In this document: in pieces, positions 10,043 through 18,645 of the stretch
Layout: each line of letters starts with the position of its first letter
Position numbering within the stretch: position 1 is the stretch's first letter
Source: Methylobacter marinus A45
Lineage (GTDB): Bacteria > Pseudomonadota > Gammaproteobacteria > Methylococcales > Methylomonadaceae
Length of the DNA: 64,000 bases
Direction: 5' to 3'
Assembly: GCF_000383855.1 (NCBI RefSeq)
Contig: NZ_KB912877.1
Span: 3,735,804 to 3,799,803, forward strand
The notes under the pieces: model-generated
Database searches by the model: none
What the model was told of the DNA's origin: nothing
Seen by the model: the letters and a program-made list of their open reading frames with translations, nothing else
Translations under genes and position numbers: made by a program

Positions 10043-11368
10043 ATGCCATACGATCATCTTAAACTCCTGGAGTCAAATGCGAGAACTTACGCCAGATTCT
10101 TTAACAGAGTATTTTCAACGGGTCATGGGATTCGTGTTCGGGATTCCCAGGGAAACGAGTACATAGATTGTCTGGCTGTTGCCGGGGCTTTGCCGCTGGG
10201 ACATAATCATCCTGAAATTAAACAGGCGGTTGTTGAGTATATTTCATCGGATGGCATTCAACAGGCACTTGATTTTTCCACCCCGGCCAAGATTCAATTT
10301 GTCAATGATCTATTCTCGCGGCTGCCGCCGAAGTTGCGCGACGAAGGACGGATACAGTTCTGTGGGCCGACCGGATCTGACGCGGTCGAGGCCGCGCTCA
10401 AACTGGCGAAATTTTATACTAAACGACAGGGTGTCATAGCGTTTCACGGCAGCTATCATGGCATGACTTCAGGTGCTCTCGGCCTCATGGGTAATTTACA
10501 CCCTAAAACCGGTGTGGGCCTGACCACGGGCGATGTGCAATTCGCACCTTTCCCTTACCGCTTCCGATGCCCATTCGGAACCAATGGCACTCAAACCGAC
10601 CAGCTGTCGATCAATTACCTGCGCACGCTTTTATCGGATCCTGAAAGCGGGGTGCCGAAGCCGGCCGCCATCATCGTCGAAGTTGTGCAGGGTGAGGGCG
10701 GCGCGATACCCGCTTCCATTTACTGGTTGCAAGCACTGAGAAAATTGACGCTTGAATTTGATGTGCCTCTGATCATCGACGAGGTTCAGACAGGACTTGG
10801 ACGGACCGGCACCCTATTTGCCATTGAGCGCGCCGGTATAACGCCGGATATACTTGTTTTATCCAAGGCCATCGGCGGCGGTTACCCGCTGTCAGTCGTG
10901 GTGTACGATAAACGACTGGATGTCTGGACGCCCGGCATGCATGCGGGCACGTTCAGAGGTAACCAGTTGGCAATGGTCGCCGGAAGTACCGCGATGCGAG
11001 TGATCGATAGAGATGGACTTGTTGACAATGCTAATAAGATTGGCGATATTTTGAAAAAAGGCCTGATCGAAATCGCGCAGCACTATCCGGTTCTGGGCGA
11101 TGTGCGCGGGCTTGGGTTGATGATCGGCATTGAAGTTGTGAGACCGGGCGCCGACGACCGTCCGGGGGATCCCGACGGGGAACTCGCCAGGGTGATAAAG
11201 CGTAATTGTTTTAATAACGGGCTGATCATTGAAACCGGGGGGCGCAATGGTTGTGTGCTTCGTTTTCTGCCGCCTCTCATCGCGACCGAGGCCGACGCCG
11301 GTGAAATACTGGATCGTTTTGAGCAGGCAGTTGAGAGCGCGGAGGTAGGGGTACTCCATGCTGGGTAA
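10043..11368 (+). CDS. Class III aminotransferase, diaminobutyrate-2-oxoglutarate transaminase type
   Basis: A 441-residue PLP-dependent fold type I aminotransferase. Visible motifs are the cofactor-binding Gly/Thr stretch GPTGSDAVEAALKLA, FHGSYHGMT, the Asp motif IIDEVQTGLGRTG, and the Schiff-base lysine in LSKAIGGGYPLS (about residue 275). Overall resemblance is to the EctB/PvdH/Dat group, which makes L-2,4-diaminobutyrate from aspartate semialdehyde and glutamate. The ATG at 10043 is chosen over upstream in-frame codons because AAGGAGA lies 8 bases before it and family similarity starts there. Its place between the NRPS exporter and the ABC efflux genes suggests it supplies diaminobutyrate to upstream NRPS modules; that role is inferred. 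Confidence 0.88.
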   Translation: MPYDHLKLLESNARTYARFFNRVFSTGHGIRVRDSQGNEYIDCLAVAGALPLGHNHPEIKQAVVEYISSDGIQQALDFSTPAKIQFVNDLFSRLPPKLRDEGRIQFCGPTGSDAVEAALKLAKFYTKRQGVIAFHGSYHGMTSGALGLMGNLHPKTGVGLTTGDVQFAPFPYRFRCPFGTNGTQTDQLSINYLRTLLSDPESGVPKPAAIIVEVVQGEGGAIPASIYWLQALRKLTLEFDVPLIIDEVQTGLGRTGTLFAIERAGITPDILVLSKAIGGGYPLSVVVYDKRLDVWTPGMHAGTFRGNQLAMVAGSTAMRVIDRDGLVDNANKIGDILKKGLIEIAQHYPVLGDVRGLGLMIGIEVVRPGADDRPGDPDGELARVIKRNCFNNGLIIETGGRNGCVLRFLPPLIATEADAGEILDRFEQAVESAEVGVLHAG

Positions 11369-12134
11369 ACATCCTGAACGTGCTAAGTCTCTCCAAGAGA
11401 CGCAAACTGAACCATTGAAAAAACAGCACTTGGCTATCGATGCATTGGAAGGGGTTTTTGAGAAACCAATGATAGATGTAAAGACTCTCACGAAAGCCTA
11501 TAATCTTGGATCAATGAAAGTTCCAGTATTGAAGGGGATCGACCTGTCTGTCAAAGTGGGGGAGTTTGTATCGATCATGGGGCCATCGGGCTCGGGCAAA
11601 TCGACTTTGCTTAATGTGCTGGGAATTCTGGATCGTTACGACGACGGCGAGTACATTTTGAACGGGACTTTGATAAAGCCGCTTTCTGAAACGGAGGCTG
11701 CCCGGCATCGCAATCAATTAATCGGCTTCGTATTCCAGTCGTTCAATCTGTTGCCTTTCAAGAGTGCTCTCGAAAACGTGGCCATGCCGCTTTATTACCG
11801 AAAGGTTCCTCGCAAGCAACGAGAGGCGAGGGCGCGGAAGCTGTTAGAGCGTATGGGGATGGACCATCGCATGGATCACATGCCTTCGGAGTTGTCGGGC
11901 GGGCAGCGGCAGCGGGTAGCCATCGCACGCGCATTGGTTACCGATCCGCCTCTGATTCTAGCGGACGAACCAACCGGCAATCTAGACACTAAAACTTCAG
12001 AGGAAGTGATGGAATTGTTCACCGAAATAAACCATGAAGGCAAGACCCTTGTCGTCATCACGCATGATGAAGAAATTGCTGCACGAACTCGTCGAGTTAT
12101 CCATTTGCAGGATGGGCAAATCAGAAACTTCTAA
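11358..12134 (+). CDS. ABC transporter ATP-binding protein, MacB/LolD type
   Basis: A 258-residue ATPase with Walker A GPSGSGKST, a Q-loop in VFQSFNLLP, the signature LSGGQRQRVAIARAL, Walker B LILADEPTGNLD and the switch His in VITHDE. It belongs to the family energising MacB- and LolCDE-like FtsX permeases. The ATG at 11358 overlaps the aminotransferase stop by 11 bases and has GGAGGT 11 bases upstream; an internal ATG at 11469 (MIDVKTLTKAY) matches the usual family start better and would give 221 residues, so the true start is uncertain. The permease and adaptor follow directly. Unlike the classical MacB fusion, ATPase and permease are separate here. Confidence 0.92.
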   Translation: MLGKHPERAKSLQETQTEPLKKQHLAIDALEGVFEKPMIDVKTLTKAYNLGSMKVPVLKGIDLSVKVGEFVSIMGPSGSGKSTLLNVLGILDRYDDGEYILNGTLIKPLSETEAARHRNQLIGFVFQSFNLLPFKSALENVAMPLYYRKVPRKQREARARKLLERMGMDHRMDHMPSELSGGQRQRVAIARALVTDPPLILADEPTGNLDTKTSEEVMELFTEINHEGKTLVVITHDEEIAARTRRVIHLQDGQIRNF

Positions 12135-12152
12135 CCACGGGCCATACAACTC

Positions 12153-13379
12153 ATGTTTGATATTGAACGCTGGACCGAGCTCGGCCAATCCCTTAGCAAG
12201 CACAAATTGCGCACAGGCTTGACTGCTTTTGGAGTCAGTTGGGGCATTTTTATGCTGGTTCTACTGTTAGGAATGGGGAAAGGGCTGGAGCGCGGCACAA
12301 TGGCGCTATTCCAGGACACGGCGCTAAATAGCGTATGGATCAATGGCGGTAAAACCTCCCTGTCATATAAAGGTTTAACCCCGGGCCGTACAGTGAGCCT
12401 GGAGATTGATGACGTTGCCTGGCTCGGAAACTTACCAGGGGTGGAGTCCGTCGGACCTACCAAATTATTGGATAAAGGCTATGTTATGAGATATGGAAAA
12501 AATACCGGTGCATTCCAAATAAATGGCATTAGCGCCGTCAATGCCGACATTCAAAAATTATCTTTGCTGAGCGGTCGGCAGATTAATCAATTGGATGAGC
12601 GTGAATCACGTAAAGTCGCCATAATCGGCGCCAGGGTTAATGATGTGCTGATGAAAAACCAACTCAATCCGGTAGGAAAAACGATTTTCGTGGGCGAAAC
12701 ACCGTTCACTGTTATTGGGGTCTACAATAAAGCGTTGGGGGAACAGTCGCCCAATCGCGTCTATATTCCATACGCCACGTTGAGACAAGTGTTTGACCCT
12801 GCACCGACAGTCAATATGATTGCCTTGACTGTATCATCGGGTTATAGGTGGACGGATATCAAGCCGGATGCCATTCGACTTTTATCCCGACGGCATCGTT
12901 TTGACCCAAATGATTCCTCCGCACTGGAAATCTACGATATCAGTGATGAAGTAAAAAAAGTGGAGTCGCTAATGAGCGGTATCAGGCTATTCATGATTAT
13001 TGTTGGAACCGGTACATTGATGGCGGGCTGCGTCGGGGTCAGCAATACGATGCTGGTTACGGTCAAGGAGCGCACGCGTGAATTCGGTATTCGCAAAGCC
13101 ATCGGCGCTTCCTCGGCCGACATACTTTTCATGGTATTGCACGAGACACTGGTTATCACTCTAGCCGCAGGCTATGTGGGATTAGTTGCCGGGGTAGGGC
13201 TTATCGAGTTGATTAGCCGGGCCGGCATCGAATCAGATTACTTTCGCGATCCTCAAGTCGATCTCTCCGTCGCGGTCTCGGCACTTGGGGTTTTAGTGCT
13301 TGCAGGCCTTATCGCAGGCTATCTGCCGGCTCGTCAGGCGGTTCGTGTATCGCCTATTGAGGCGCTCAGACATGAATAA
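12153..13379 (+). CDS. MacB-like FtsX-family ABC permease
   Basis: A 408-residue inner-membrane protein with an N-terminal membrane helix (about residues 20-45), a large periplasmic MacB_PCD-type domain, and three C-terminal helices forming the FtsX domain; the tail contains VRVSPIEALRHE, typical of the family. It acts with the preceding ATPase and the following adaptor as an efflux or mechanotransmission pump that pushes periplasmic substrate through a TolC channel. The stop overlaps the next start by 8 bases, showing translational coupling. MacAB-type pumps accompany many cyclic lipopeptide clusters, so export of the NRPS product is a reasonable inference. Confidence 0.92.
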   Translation: MFDIERWTELGQSLSKHKLRTGLTAFGVSWGIFMLVLLLGMGKGLERGTMALFQDTALNSVWINGGKTSLSYKGLTPGRTVSLEIDDVAWLGNLPGVESVGPTKLLDKGYVMRYGKNTGAFQINGISAVNADIQKLSLLSGRQINQLDERESRKVAIIGARVNDVLMKNQLNPVGKTIFVGETPFTVIGVYNKALGEQSPNRVYIPYATLRQVFDPAPTVNMIALTVSSGYRWTDIKPDAIRLLSRRHRFDPNDSSALEIYDISDEVKKVESLMSGIRLFMIIVGTGTLMAGCVGVSNTMLVTVKERTREFGIRKAIGASSADILFMVLHETLVITLAAGYVGLVAGVGLIELISRAGIESDYFRDPQVDLSVAVSALGVLVLAGLIAGYLPARQAVRVSPIEALRHE

Positions 13380-14481
13380 TTTTCGTCGAATTGCGGTTCG
13401 TACCGGTTGGATTTTGGTGGTCTTTGCCATCGTGTTTGGCAGTGGTTTTTGGCTGTTTTTTTCAGCCGGCGCTAGCGTGCCTTCCGTGCGGACAGAAAAA
13501 CCATCTCGCATGACCATTGAACAATATACCATCGCCACCGGGCAGATTGTTCCCAATCGGCGAGTCAAGATCAAATCTCAAGCAAACGGTGTGCTCGAAG
13601 AAGTTCTTGTTAAGCAAGGGCAATGGGTGAAGCGTGGGGATTTGCTTGCCCGCATACGACTGCGTGCTGACCCGGTGGAAGTCAGCGCGGTTCAGTCGCA
13701 AATCAAAAAAGCCCGCCTTGAGCACCAGCGGGCGGCTGCCGAACTGGAACGGCGCAGTCATCTTCACGACCAAAATCTGATTTCCGACGCGGCGTATCAG
13801 GACGACAAGTTGAAATACGATGTCACAAAGGCGACCTTGGAACAGGCCGAACGCGAATTGGAGCTGCGCCTCAAAGGCGCTTCACATCAATTCAAAACCA
13901 CCTCGACCCTGATTACCGCGACCATGGACGGCATGGTGCTGGATCAGCCAGTGGAAATTGGTGATTTCATCATTAAAGCCAATGATCTATCCGAAGGCAC
14001 GACGGTTTTTTCCATTGCCGACATGCATAGTTTGATTTTCAAGGGCGAAGTGGAAGAGGCGGACACCGGGCGTCTGCAAGAGGGCATGCCCATTACCCTG
14101 AGTGTCGGCGCGCTTCCGGATGAACATTTTGATGCCACACTGGATTTTATAGCGGCAGAAGCCAGAAAAACCGATCAAGGTCGGAAAGTATTTGAAATCC
14201 GCGCAGCCATTCGGCCCAAACTGGGCGTGTTTCTCAGGGCTGGCTATAGCGCTACAGCTAAAATCGTATTTTCCCGGCATGAACAAGTCATGACAATTCC
14301 CGAGGGAAGCCTGATATTTCGTGGGGATGAGCCCTATGCCAAAGTCGAGTTACCGACTGGCGAGATCGTCGAGAAGAAGCTTGTCACCGGTCTCTCCAAC
14401 GGGCTTAATATTGAGGTGATTTCAGGTCTTGAAGAGCAAGACAGCGTCGTGTCATCACGAGCGGTGGAAAAGTCGTTATGA
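13372..14481 (+). CDS. MacA-like periplasmic adaptor (HlyD/RND membrane fusion family)
   Basis: The 369-residue product has an N-terminal signal anchor (about residues 10-30), a barrel-sandwich/lipoyl half-motif around VKIKSQANGVLEEVLVKQG, a coiled-coil hairpin rich in Lys, Glu and Gln (about 100-170), the second lipoyl half, and a beta-barrel region. This is the standard adaptor layout linking an inner-membrane ABC permease to an outer-membrane channel. The ATG at 13372 overlaps the permease stop by 8 bases, and upstream in-frame sequence is not adaptor-like. It forms a unit with the flanking ATPase/permease and TolC-like genes. Confidence 0.92.
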   Translation: MNNFRRIAVRTGWILVVFAIVFGSGFWLFFSAGASVPSVRTEKPSRMTIEQYTIATGQIVPNRRVKIKSQANGVLEEVLVKQGQWVKRGDLLARIRLRADPVEVSAVQSQIKKARLEHQRAAAELERRSHLHDQNLISDAAYQDDKLKYDVTKATLEQAERELELRLKGASHQFKTTSTLITATMDGMVLDQPVEIGDFIIKANDLSEGTTVFSIADMHSLIFKGEVEEADTGRLQEGMPITLSVGALPDEHFDATLDFIAAEARKTDQGRKVFEIRAAIRPKLGVFLRAGYSATAKIVFSRHEQVMTIPEGSLIFRGDEPYAKVELPTGEIVEKKLVTGLSNGLNIEVISGLEEQDSVVSSRAVEKSL

Positions 14482-14507
14482 TGCCGTAGAAGATAGATTT
14501 TCGCTTA

Positions 14508-14633
14508 ATGCCGCCCATTTTTCGCTTTGGAGGCTCGGTTTTGCTGGAATGGACTTCTTGTTTGATATTGGCTGCCGAGTCGCTGTCCAGTGATCTGCTG
14601 GATATATGTTACAAGACAACAGAGGAAGAATAA
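14508..14633 (+). pseudogene. Decayed tandem duplicate of the 5' end of the downstream TolC-like gene
   Basis: The 150 bases 14500-14651 repeat 14676-14836 of the following gene with a few substitutions and small indels (offset 176 to 185 bp). The copy still holds a continuous frame of 41 codons starting MPPIFRFGG and ending at a TAA at 14631; it parallels the real gene's SSIFRFGG...LAAEPLSS...LLDIY region, covering the signal peptide and first mature residues. It has lost the start region and all of the outer-membrane domain. Whether the 41-residue peptide is made is unknown; a duplication remnant is the simplest reading. Confidence 0.8.
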
Positions 14634-14653
14634 CAACTGATGAAGGGAAAGTT

Positions 14654-16060
14654 ATGATACCGCAAAAGAGTGTTTCTCGCTTAATGTCGTCCATTTTTCG
14701 CTTTGGAGGCTTGGTTTTGCTGATTTTGCTGGAAGGGACTTCAGATCCGGTACTGGCGGCCGAGCCGCTGTCCAGTAATCTGCTGGATATCTATCGCAAG
14801 GCAATAGAGGAAGACCCGCAATTGATGAAAGGAAAGGCAACCCGCGAAGTTAATGAAGAACTGCAAAATCAGGCAATGGCCCAGGCCTGGCTGCCTAAAG
14901 TAGATCTTTCCGCCAATATCACCGGCAATCTTCAGAACATCAACTTAAAGGATCCGCAGGCAATCGGCGTCGGCGGACAGGATGAGTTTATCAGCGATGG
15001 TTACGACATCACTCTTACTCAGCCGGTGTTTCACTATGACAGGCTGATAGCCCTGGATCAGGCTGGTCAACGAGTGGAACAGTCCGAAATGGAGTTGAAT
15101 GCTATCCATCAGGATTTGGTTTTACGAGTAGCAGAGCGATATTTTGGCTTATTGAGCGCGCTGGACAACCTGCGGTATTCCCAGGCTCAGAAGGACAGTC
15201 TGGCCCGGCAGCGCGAACAGATGCAGCAGCGTTTCAAGTATGGCGAAATTGCCATCATCGATGTGTCAGAAGCCGAAGCGGGTTATGATCGTGCCGTCGC
15301 CGATGAAATCGAAGCTCAACAACAGCTGAATGACGCCCAAGCGGCATTAAGGGAGATTACCGGCGAATACTATGACCGTCTCTCAGCGCTTGCTCAGGAT
15401 ATTCCTTTGATCAAACCAGAGCCTTTGAATGAAAAGAACTGGACTGATCAGGCGTTGGTACAGAATCCACGCATTATAGCGGCCAGCATAGCCTCTAGAA
15501 TCGCCAGTAATGAGATTAATCGGCTTGACTCGGAGCATCTGCCCAGTCTCGATCTCAAGGCAAACAATGGCTGGATGGAAACCGGCGGTCAGTTTGGCAA
15601 TGCCGATATCTTTTATAACAGCATCGGGTTGGAGATGAATATGTCGTTATACGAAGGCGGCCAGGTTACTTCCCGATCACGGGAGGCGGTGCACCGGCAT
15701 GAAGAGGCCTTGGCGACACTGAAGCAAGAACAGCGCAGCGCGGAAAGGCAATCCCGCGACGCCTTTTATGGTGTAGTAACCGGTGTCAGTCGTGTGCAGG
15801 CATTACGGAAAACGCTTAAGTCGCAAGAATTGTCGTTGAAAGAGATTGAGTCCGGTATTCAAGTCGGGAGTCGCACTGCCCTTGATCTTGTTGTGGCGAC
15901 GCGCGATTGGTACCGGGCTCAGCGGGACTACGCCAAAGCCAGATATGACTATTTGCTGAACACCCTGCGACTCAAGCGCTCCGCTGGTATTCTCGAGTAT
16001 GATGATTTGGCGAAGATCAACACATTCATGACTGGCTCTGCCTCGGCAGTTCAGCCTTGA
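14654..16060 (+). CDS. TolC family outer-membrane channel protein
   Basis: A 468-residue protein with an N-terminal signal peptide (hydrophobic stretch to about residue 37, cleavage likely after LAA) followed by two OEP repeats of long amphipathic helices, as in TolC/type I secretion outer-membrane factors. LLDIYRKAIEEDPQL at the mature start is characteristic of TolC (LxxvYqqAlxnDP). The ATG at 14654 has GAAGGGA 6-12 bases before it; an in-frame ATG at 14606 lies in the duplicated spacer and is less likely. It completes the MacA/MacB-like pump and gives the NRPS product an exit through the outer membrane. About 1.1 kb of non-coding DNA follows, so it ends the cluster. Confidence 0.93.
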   Translation: MIPQKSVSRLMSSIFRFGGLVLLILLEGTSDPVLAAEPLSSNLLDIYRKAIEEDPQLMKGKATREVNEELQNQAMAQAWLPKVDLSANITGNLQNINLKDPQAIGVGGQDEFISDGYDITLTQPVFHYDRLIALDQAGQRVEQSEMELNAIHQDLVLRVAERYFGLLSALDNLRYSQAQKDSLARQREQMQQRFKYGEIAIIDVSEAEAGYDRAVADEIEAQQQLNDAQAALREITGEYYDRLSALAQDIPLIKPEPLNEKNWTDQALVQNPRIIAASIASRIASNEINRLDSEHLPSLDLKANNGWMETGGQFGNADIFYNSIGLEMNMSLYEGGQVTSRSREAVHRHEEALATLKQEQRSAERQSRDAFYGVVTGVSRVQALRKTLKSQELSLKEIESGIQVGSRTALDLVVATRDWYRAQRDYAKARYDYLLNTLRLKRSAGILEYDDLAKINTFMTGSASAVQP

Positions 16061-16412
16061 CCATTGTTGAGTTAGTTTCTTTTGTCAAGCATGGTTCAGC
16101 TAGAGTAGTTATCTTATGACTGGAAACATCACTTGAATCTTTGTCGTAATTGAGTTCAGCCGCTTTGCATAACAAAGAGCCCGTATGCTGGCAATAAAGG
16201 AATGCAGCCGGTGCAGCATCCCGACACCAGCCTTGGCCTCATGTCTGCGTAAGCTTCTTTCTGAATAACTGACATTACGCACGGACAAATGGTTATGCCG
16301 TCCGCCGCGCCGGGCAGGGACATTGTTCACTCTGGCCTTTCAAAGCCGTCCGTTCAGAATTGGGCATTGAAAAATGACCTGATTTTCAATACGGGTTACC
16401 GTAATGCTAGGA

Positions 16413-16450
16413 GCGATGCCTTTATGCCCTTTAGGGTATAAAGGCATCGC
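16413..16450. repeat. 38-bp palindromic hairpin (GCGATGCC family)
   Basis: Arms of 17 bp with one mismatch (GCGATGCCTTTATGCCC and its complement) around a 4-base loop. The outer part GGAGCGATGCC...CATCGCGACT recurs at 52030-52052 with a short interior, so this looks like a REP-type family rather than a terminator; no T-tract follows. Confidence 0.75.
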
Positions 16451-16618
16451 GACTAGCCGGATGTTATTTTTAGCCGAATTCTCAGGTGCCTGAATCAATT
16501 GTCTTCGTAACATTCAGTTACTTTAATTACCACCTTGAAAAGGAACATGAAAGCTCAAGCCATTGAGTCTGTGGTAAATTACTGCTGCGTAAACGAAGCA
16601 TCATCAAAATCTCAATGA

Positions 16619-16739
16619 CTAGTAGTCAGTCAATTTAATTATGGCGGTTAAATTGTAGGTGCGAATTTATTCGCACTATTCGCACGCCATGAATACGCTG
16701 CAAATTTTACTCGTCAGAACAAGGCTGACTGAGTACTAG
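16619..16739. repeat. MITE-like element, copy A (121 bp)
   Basis: Ends are CTAGTAGTCAGTCAA and CTGACTGAGTACTAG, imperfect terminal inverted repeats. The interior has TTTAATTATGGCGG, the REP-like core GTAGGTGCGAATTTATTCGCAC and CAAATTTTACTCGTCAGAACAAG. The same arrangement recurs at 26176-26321 and 51298-51436. No coding capacity. Confidence 0.85.
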
Positions 16740-17149
16740 TCCAAGAAATTGTCGATCTCGAGCATTCGCGGCATCGCTCACTGACCAATTATATGTCCAA
16801 TACCATCGCGAGTTTAGGAACGGGAATTATAAAACTCACGTTCCTTAGTCGTTTATTCCTAATCAGGATAAATGGTCGGCTCTTCAATTAAGTGCGGCTG
16901 ATTTACTACCTCTTTTACAGAATACTTAAACCGAACTACAGCTTTTAATGAACAAGCTTTATGGCTTCTATATAAGAGATAGATGATAAAATTGTCAAAA
17001 AGTATGGGGTAATATTGTTTTATAATTATTGGTTTTACGGGTGTCGATGAAATTTCAATATCGTAAAAACAAAGATGTGATTAAAGCCTGAAGTCCTCTG
17101 GCTCCGGAAATAAAAATTGAAAACGCTTAATGCTATATCTTAATAAACA

Positions 17150-17872
17150 ATGAAAAAAATAATAAATAAAAGTTTTCTTACTAATCTGATTGCTGTTGCG
17201 GTTATTATCACTGGCTATGTCTGCCCCGTACAGCAGGAACTGATGAAAGCAATTGGTTATTTTGCGTTGTCGGGAGCAATAACTAACTGGCTGGCTGTTT
17301 ATATGCTATTTGAGAAAGTTCCTTTTTTATATGGTTCAGGCGTGATACCGAATCGCTTTGAAGAGTTTAAGGGGTCGATCAAAAAACTCATGATGCAGCA
17401 GTTCTTTACTATCGACAATGTAGAGCATTTTATTGAGGCTGAGGAACAGCAGGGAGGCAAAGTGCTGAATCTGGAGCCGTTATTGAATGCGGTCGATTAT
17501 GACAAAGTGTATGAGGGATTGGTCGCATCGATCATGGGGTCTTCCTTTGGCGGCATGTTAATGATGATGGGCGGTCCGGAAGCGTTAACACCCTTAAAGT
17601 CCCCATTTACTGAAAAAATGAAACTCACGTTGGCCGAAACGGTTGAATCAGAAAGTTTTAAAGCAGCGCTGCAGCAAGGTTTGAATGCGCATAAAATCGG
17701 TGAGGACATTGTCGGTAAAATTGAAACAGTGATCGATAAGCGGTTGAGTGAGCTAACGCCTCAATTAGTTAAGGAGATGGTTCAAGCGATAATTCGCGAG
17801 CACTTGGGGTGGCTGGTTGTTTGGGGCGGTATTTTCGGCGGTTTGCTGGGTGCCATATTCAGTTTTGCCTAA
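17150..17872 (+). CDS. DUF445 family membrane protein
   Basis: A 240-residue protein with an N-terminal hydrophobic pair of helices and the DUF445 hallmark ALSGAITNWLAVYMLFEK followed by GVIPNRFEEFK, then a soluble alpha-helical stretch, and a C-terminal membrane helix (WLVVWGGIFGGLLGAIFSF). Family members are inner-membrane proteins of unknown function. The stop codon overlaps the next start (TAATG), so it is translationally coupled to the YbfF-like esterase. The sequence before the ATG is A+T-rich with no clear Shine-Dalgarno. Confidence 0.85.
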   Translation: MKKIINKSFLTNLIAVAVIITGYVCPVQQELMKAIGYFALSGAITNWLAVYMLFEKVPFLYGSGVIPNRFEEFKGSIKKLMMQQFFTIDNVEHFIEAEEQQGGKVLNLEPLLNAVDYDKVYEGLVASIMGSSFGGMLMMMGGPEALTPLKSPFTEKMKLTLAETVESESFKAALQQGLNAHKIGEDIVGKIETVIDKRLSELTPQLVKEMVQAIIREHLGWLVVWGGIFGGLLGAIFSFA

Positions 17873-18645
17873 TGGAACCGATCGAATTAGCGTTTGAAGA
17901 ACTGGGTAATTCGGATGCTTGTCCGCTAATTATCTTGCATGGTTTTTTCGCTTCCTCGCGTAATTGGCGTCAGGTGGCGGAGAGGCTTTCGGCTGGATTT
18001 CATGTTTATGTGCCGGATATGCGCAATCATGGCTCATCGCCTCATGTATCAGTGATGGATTATCCTTCCATGGCGGCGGATCTTAAGCTGTTTCTCGATC
18101 AGAGGGGAATAAAGGCGGCCCACTTTTTGGGGCATAGCATGGGTGGCAAGGTTGCCATGTGGTTCGCGCTTAATTATCCCGAGTATGTGGATAAGCTGAT
18201 TGTCGTCGACATTGCCCCGGTGAGTTATAAACACAGTTTTGACCATCTCATTCAGGCATTGAAGGTCTTGCCGCTTAGTGAAATCAGCAATCGCAAACAA
18301 GCTGAAGCCGAACTTGCCGCTGAAATACCGGAACTAGGTTATCGCCAGTTTTTATTGCAAAATCTTGTTCTGAGTCATGGTGAATATCGCTGGCGAATCG
18401 ATCTGGATATTTTTTACCGGATGGCGCCGAATATCATCGCCTTTCCTGAGACGGAGCAGTTAGAGCCTTTTGCTGGAAGCGCGCTATTTATCGCCGGTGC
18501 GGACTCGGATTATGTCAAACTTGATGATATTACTGTATTATTCCCCGAAGCTGATCTCAGCATCATTGATAATGCCGGCCATTGGCTGCATGTGCAGCAG
18601 CCGGATATATTTATAGAGCGGGTTGAGAGCTTCTTATTGGATTAA
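17872..18645 (+). CDS. Alpha/beta hydrolase, YbfF-like esterase
   Basis: The 257-residue product has the oxyanion motif ILHGFFASSRNW, nucleophile elbow GHSMGGKVAMWFAL (Ser about 96), the catalytic Asp region GADSDYV and His in NAGHWLH near the C-terminus: a complete Ser-Asp-His triad. Length and the PDMRNHGSSPH motif match YbfF-type acyl esterases, cytosolic enzymes hydrolysing short acyl esters or acyl-CoA. The start at 17872 is set by the TAATG overlap with the DUF445 gene and by family length. The natural substrate is not known. Confidence 0.9.
   Translation: MEPIELAFEELGNSDACPLIILHGFFASSRNWRQVAERLSAGFHVYVPDMRNHGSSPHVSVMDYPSMAADLKLFLDQRGIKAAHFLGHSMGGKVAMWFALNYPEYVDKLIVVDIAPVSYKHSFDHLIQALKVLPLSEISNRKQAEAELAAEIPELGYRQFLLQNLVLSHGEYRWRIDLDIFYRMAPNIIAFPETEQLEPFAGSALFIAGADSDYVKLDDITVLFPEADLSIIDNAGHWLHVQQPDIFIERVESFLLD

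Larger units (their letters stand above)
16061..17149. other. Long intergenic region with dispersed repeats, no convincing gene
   Basis: No open frame here resembles a protein. It contains a fragment near 16268-16290 related to the TTACGCAYGG repeats seen at 40.8, 46.6 and 51.9 kb, a strong hairpin (16413-16450), a MITE-like element (16619-16739) and an A+T-rich part up to the DUF445 gene. It separates the biosynthetic cluster from housekeeping genes. Confidence 0.7.

Noticed and set aside
16109-16330. 73-codon minus-strand frame after the TolC-like gene
   Set aside because: No ribosome binding site, no recognisable domain, and it overlaps repeat-family sequence.
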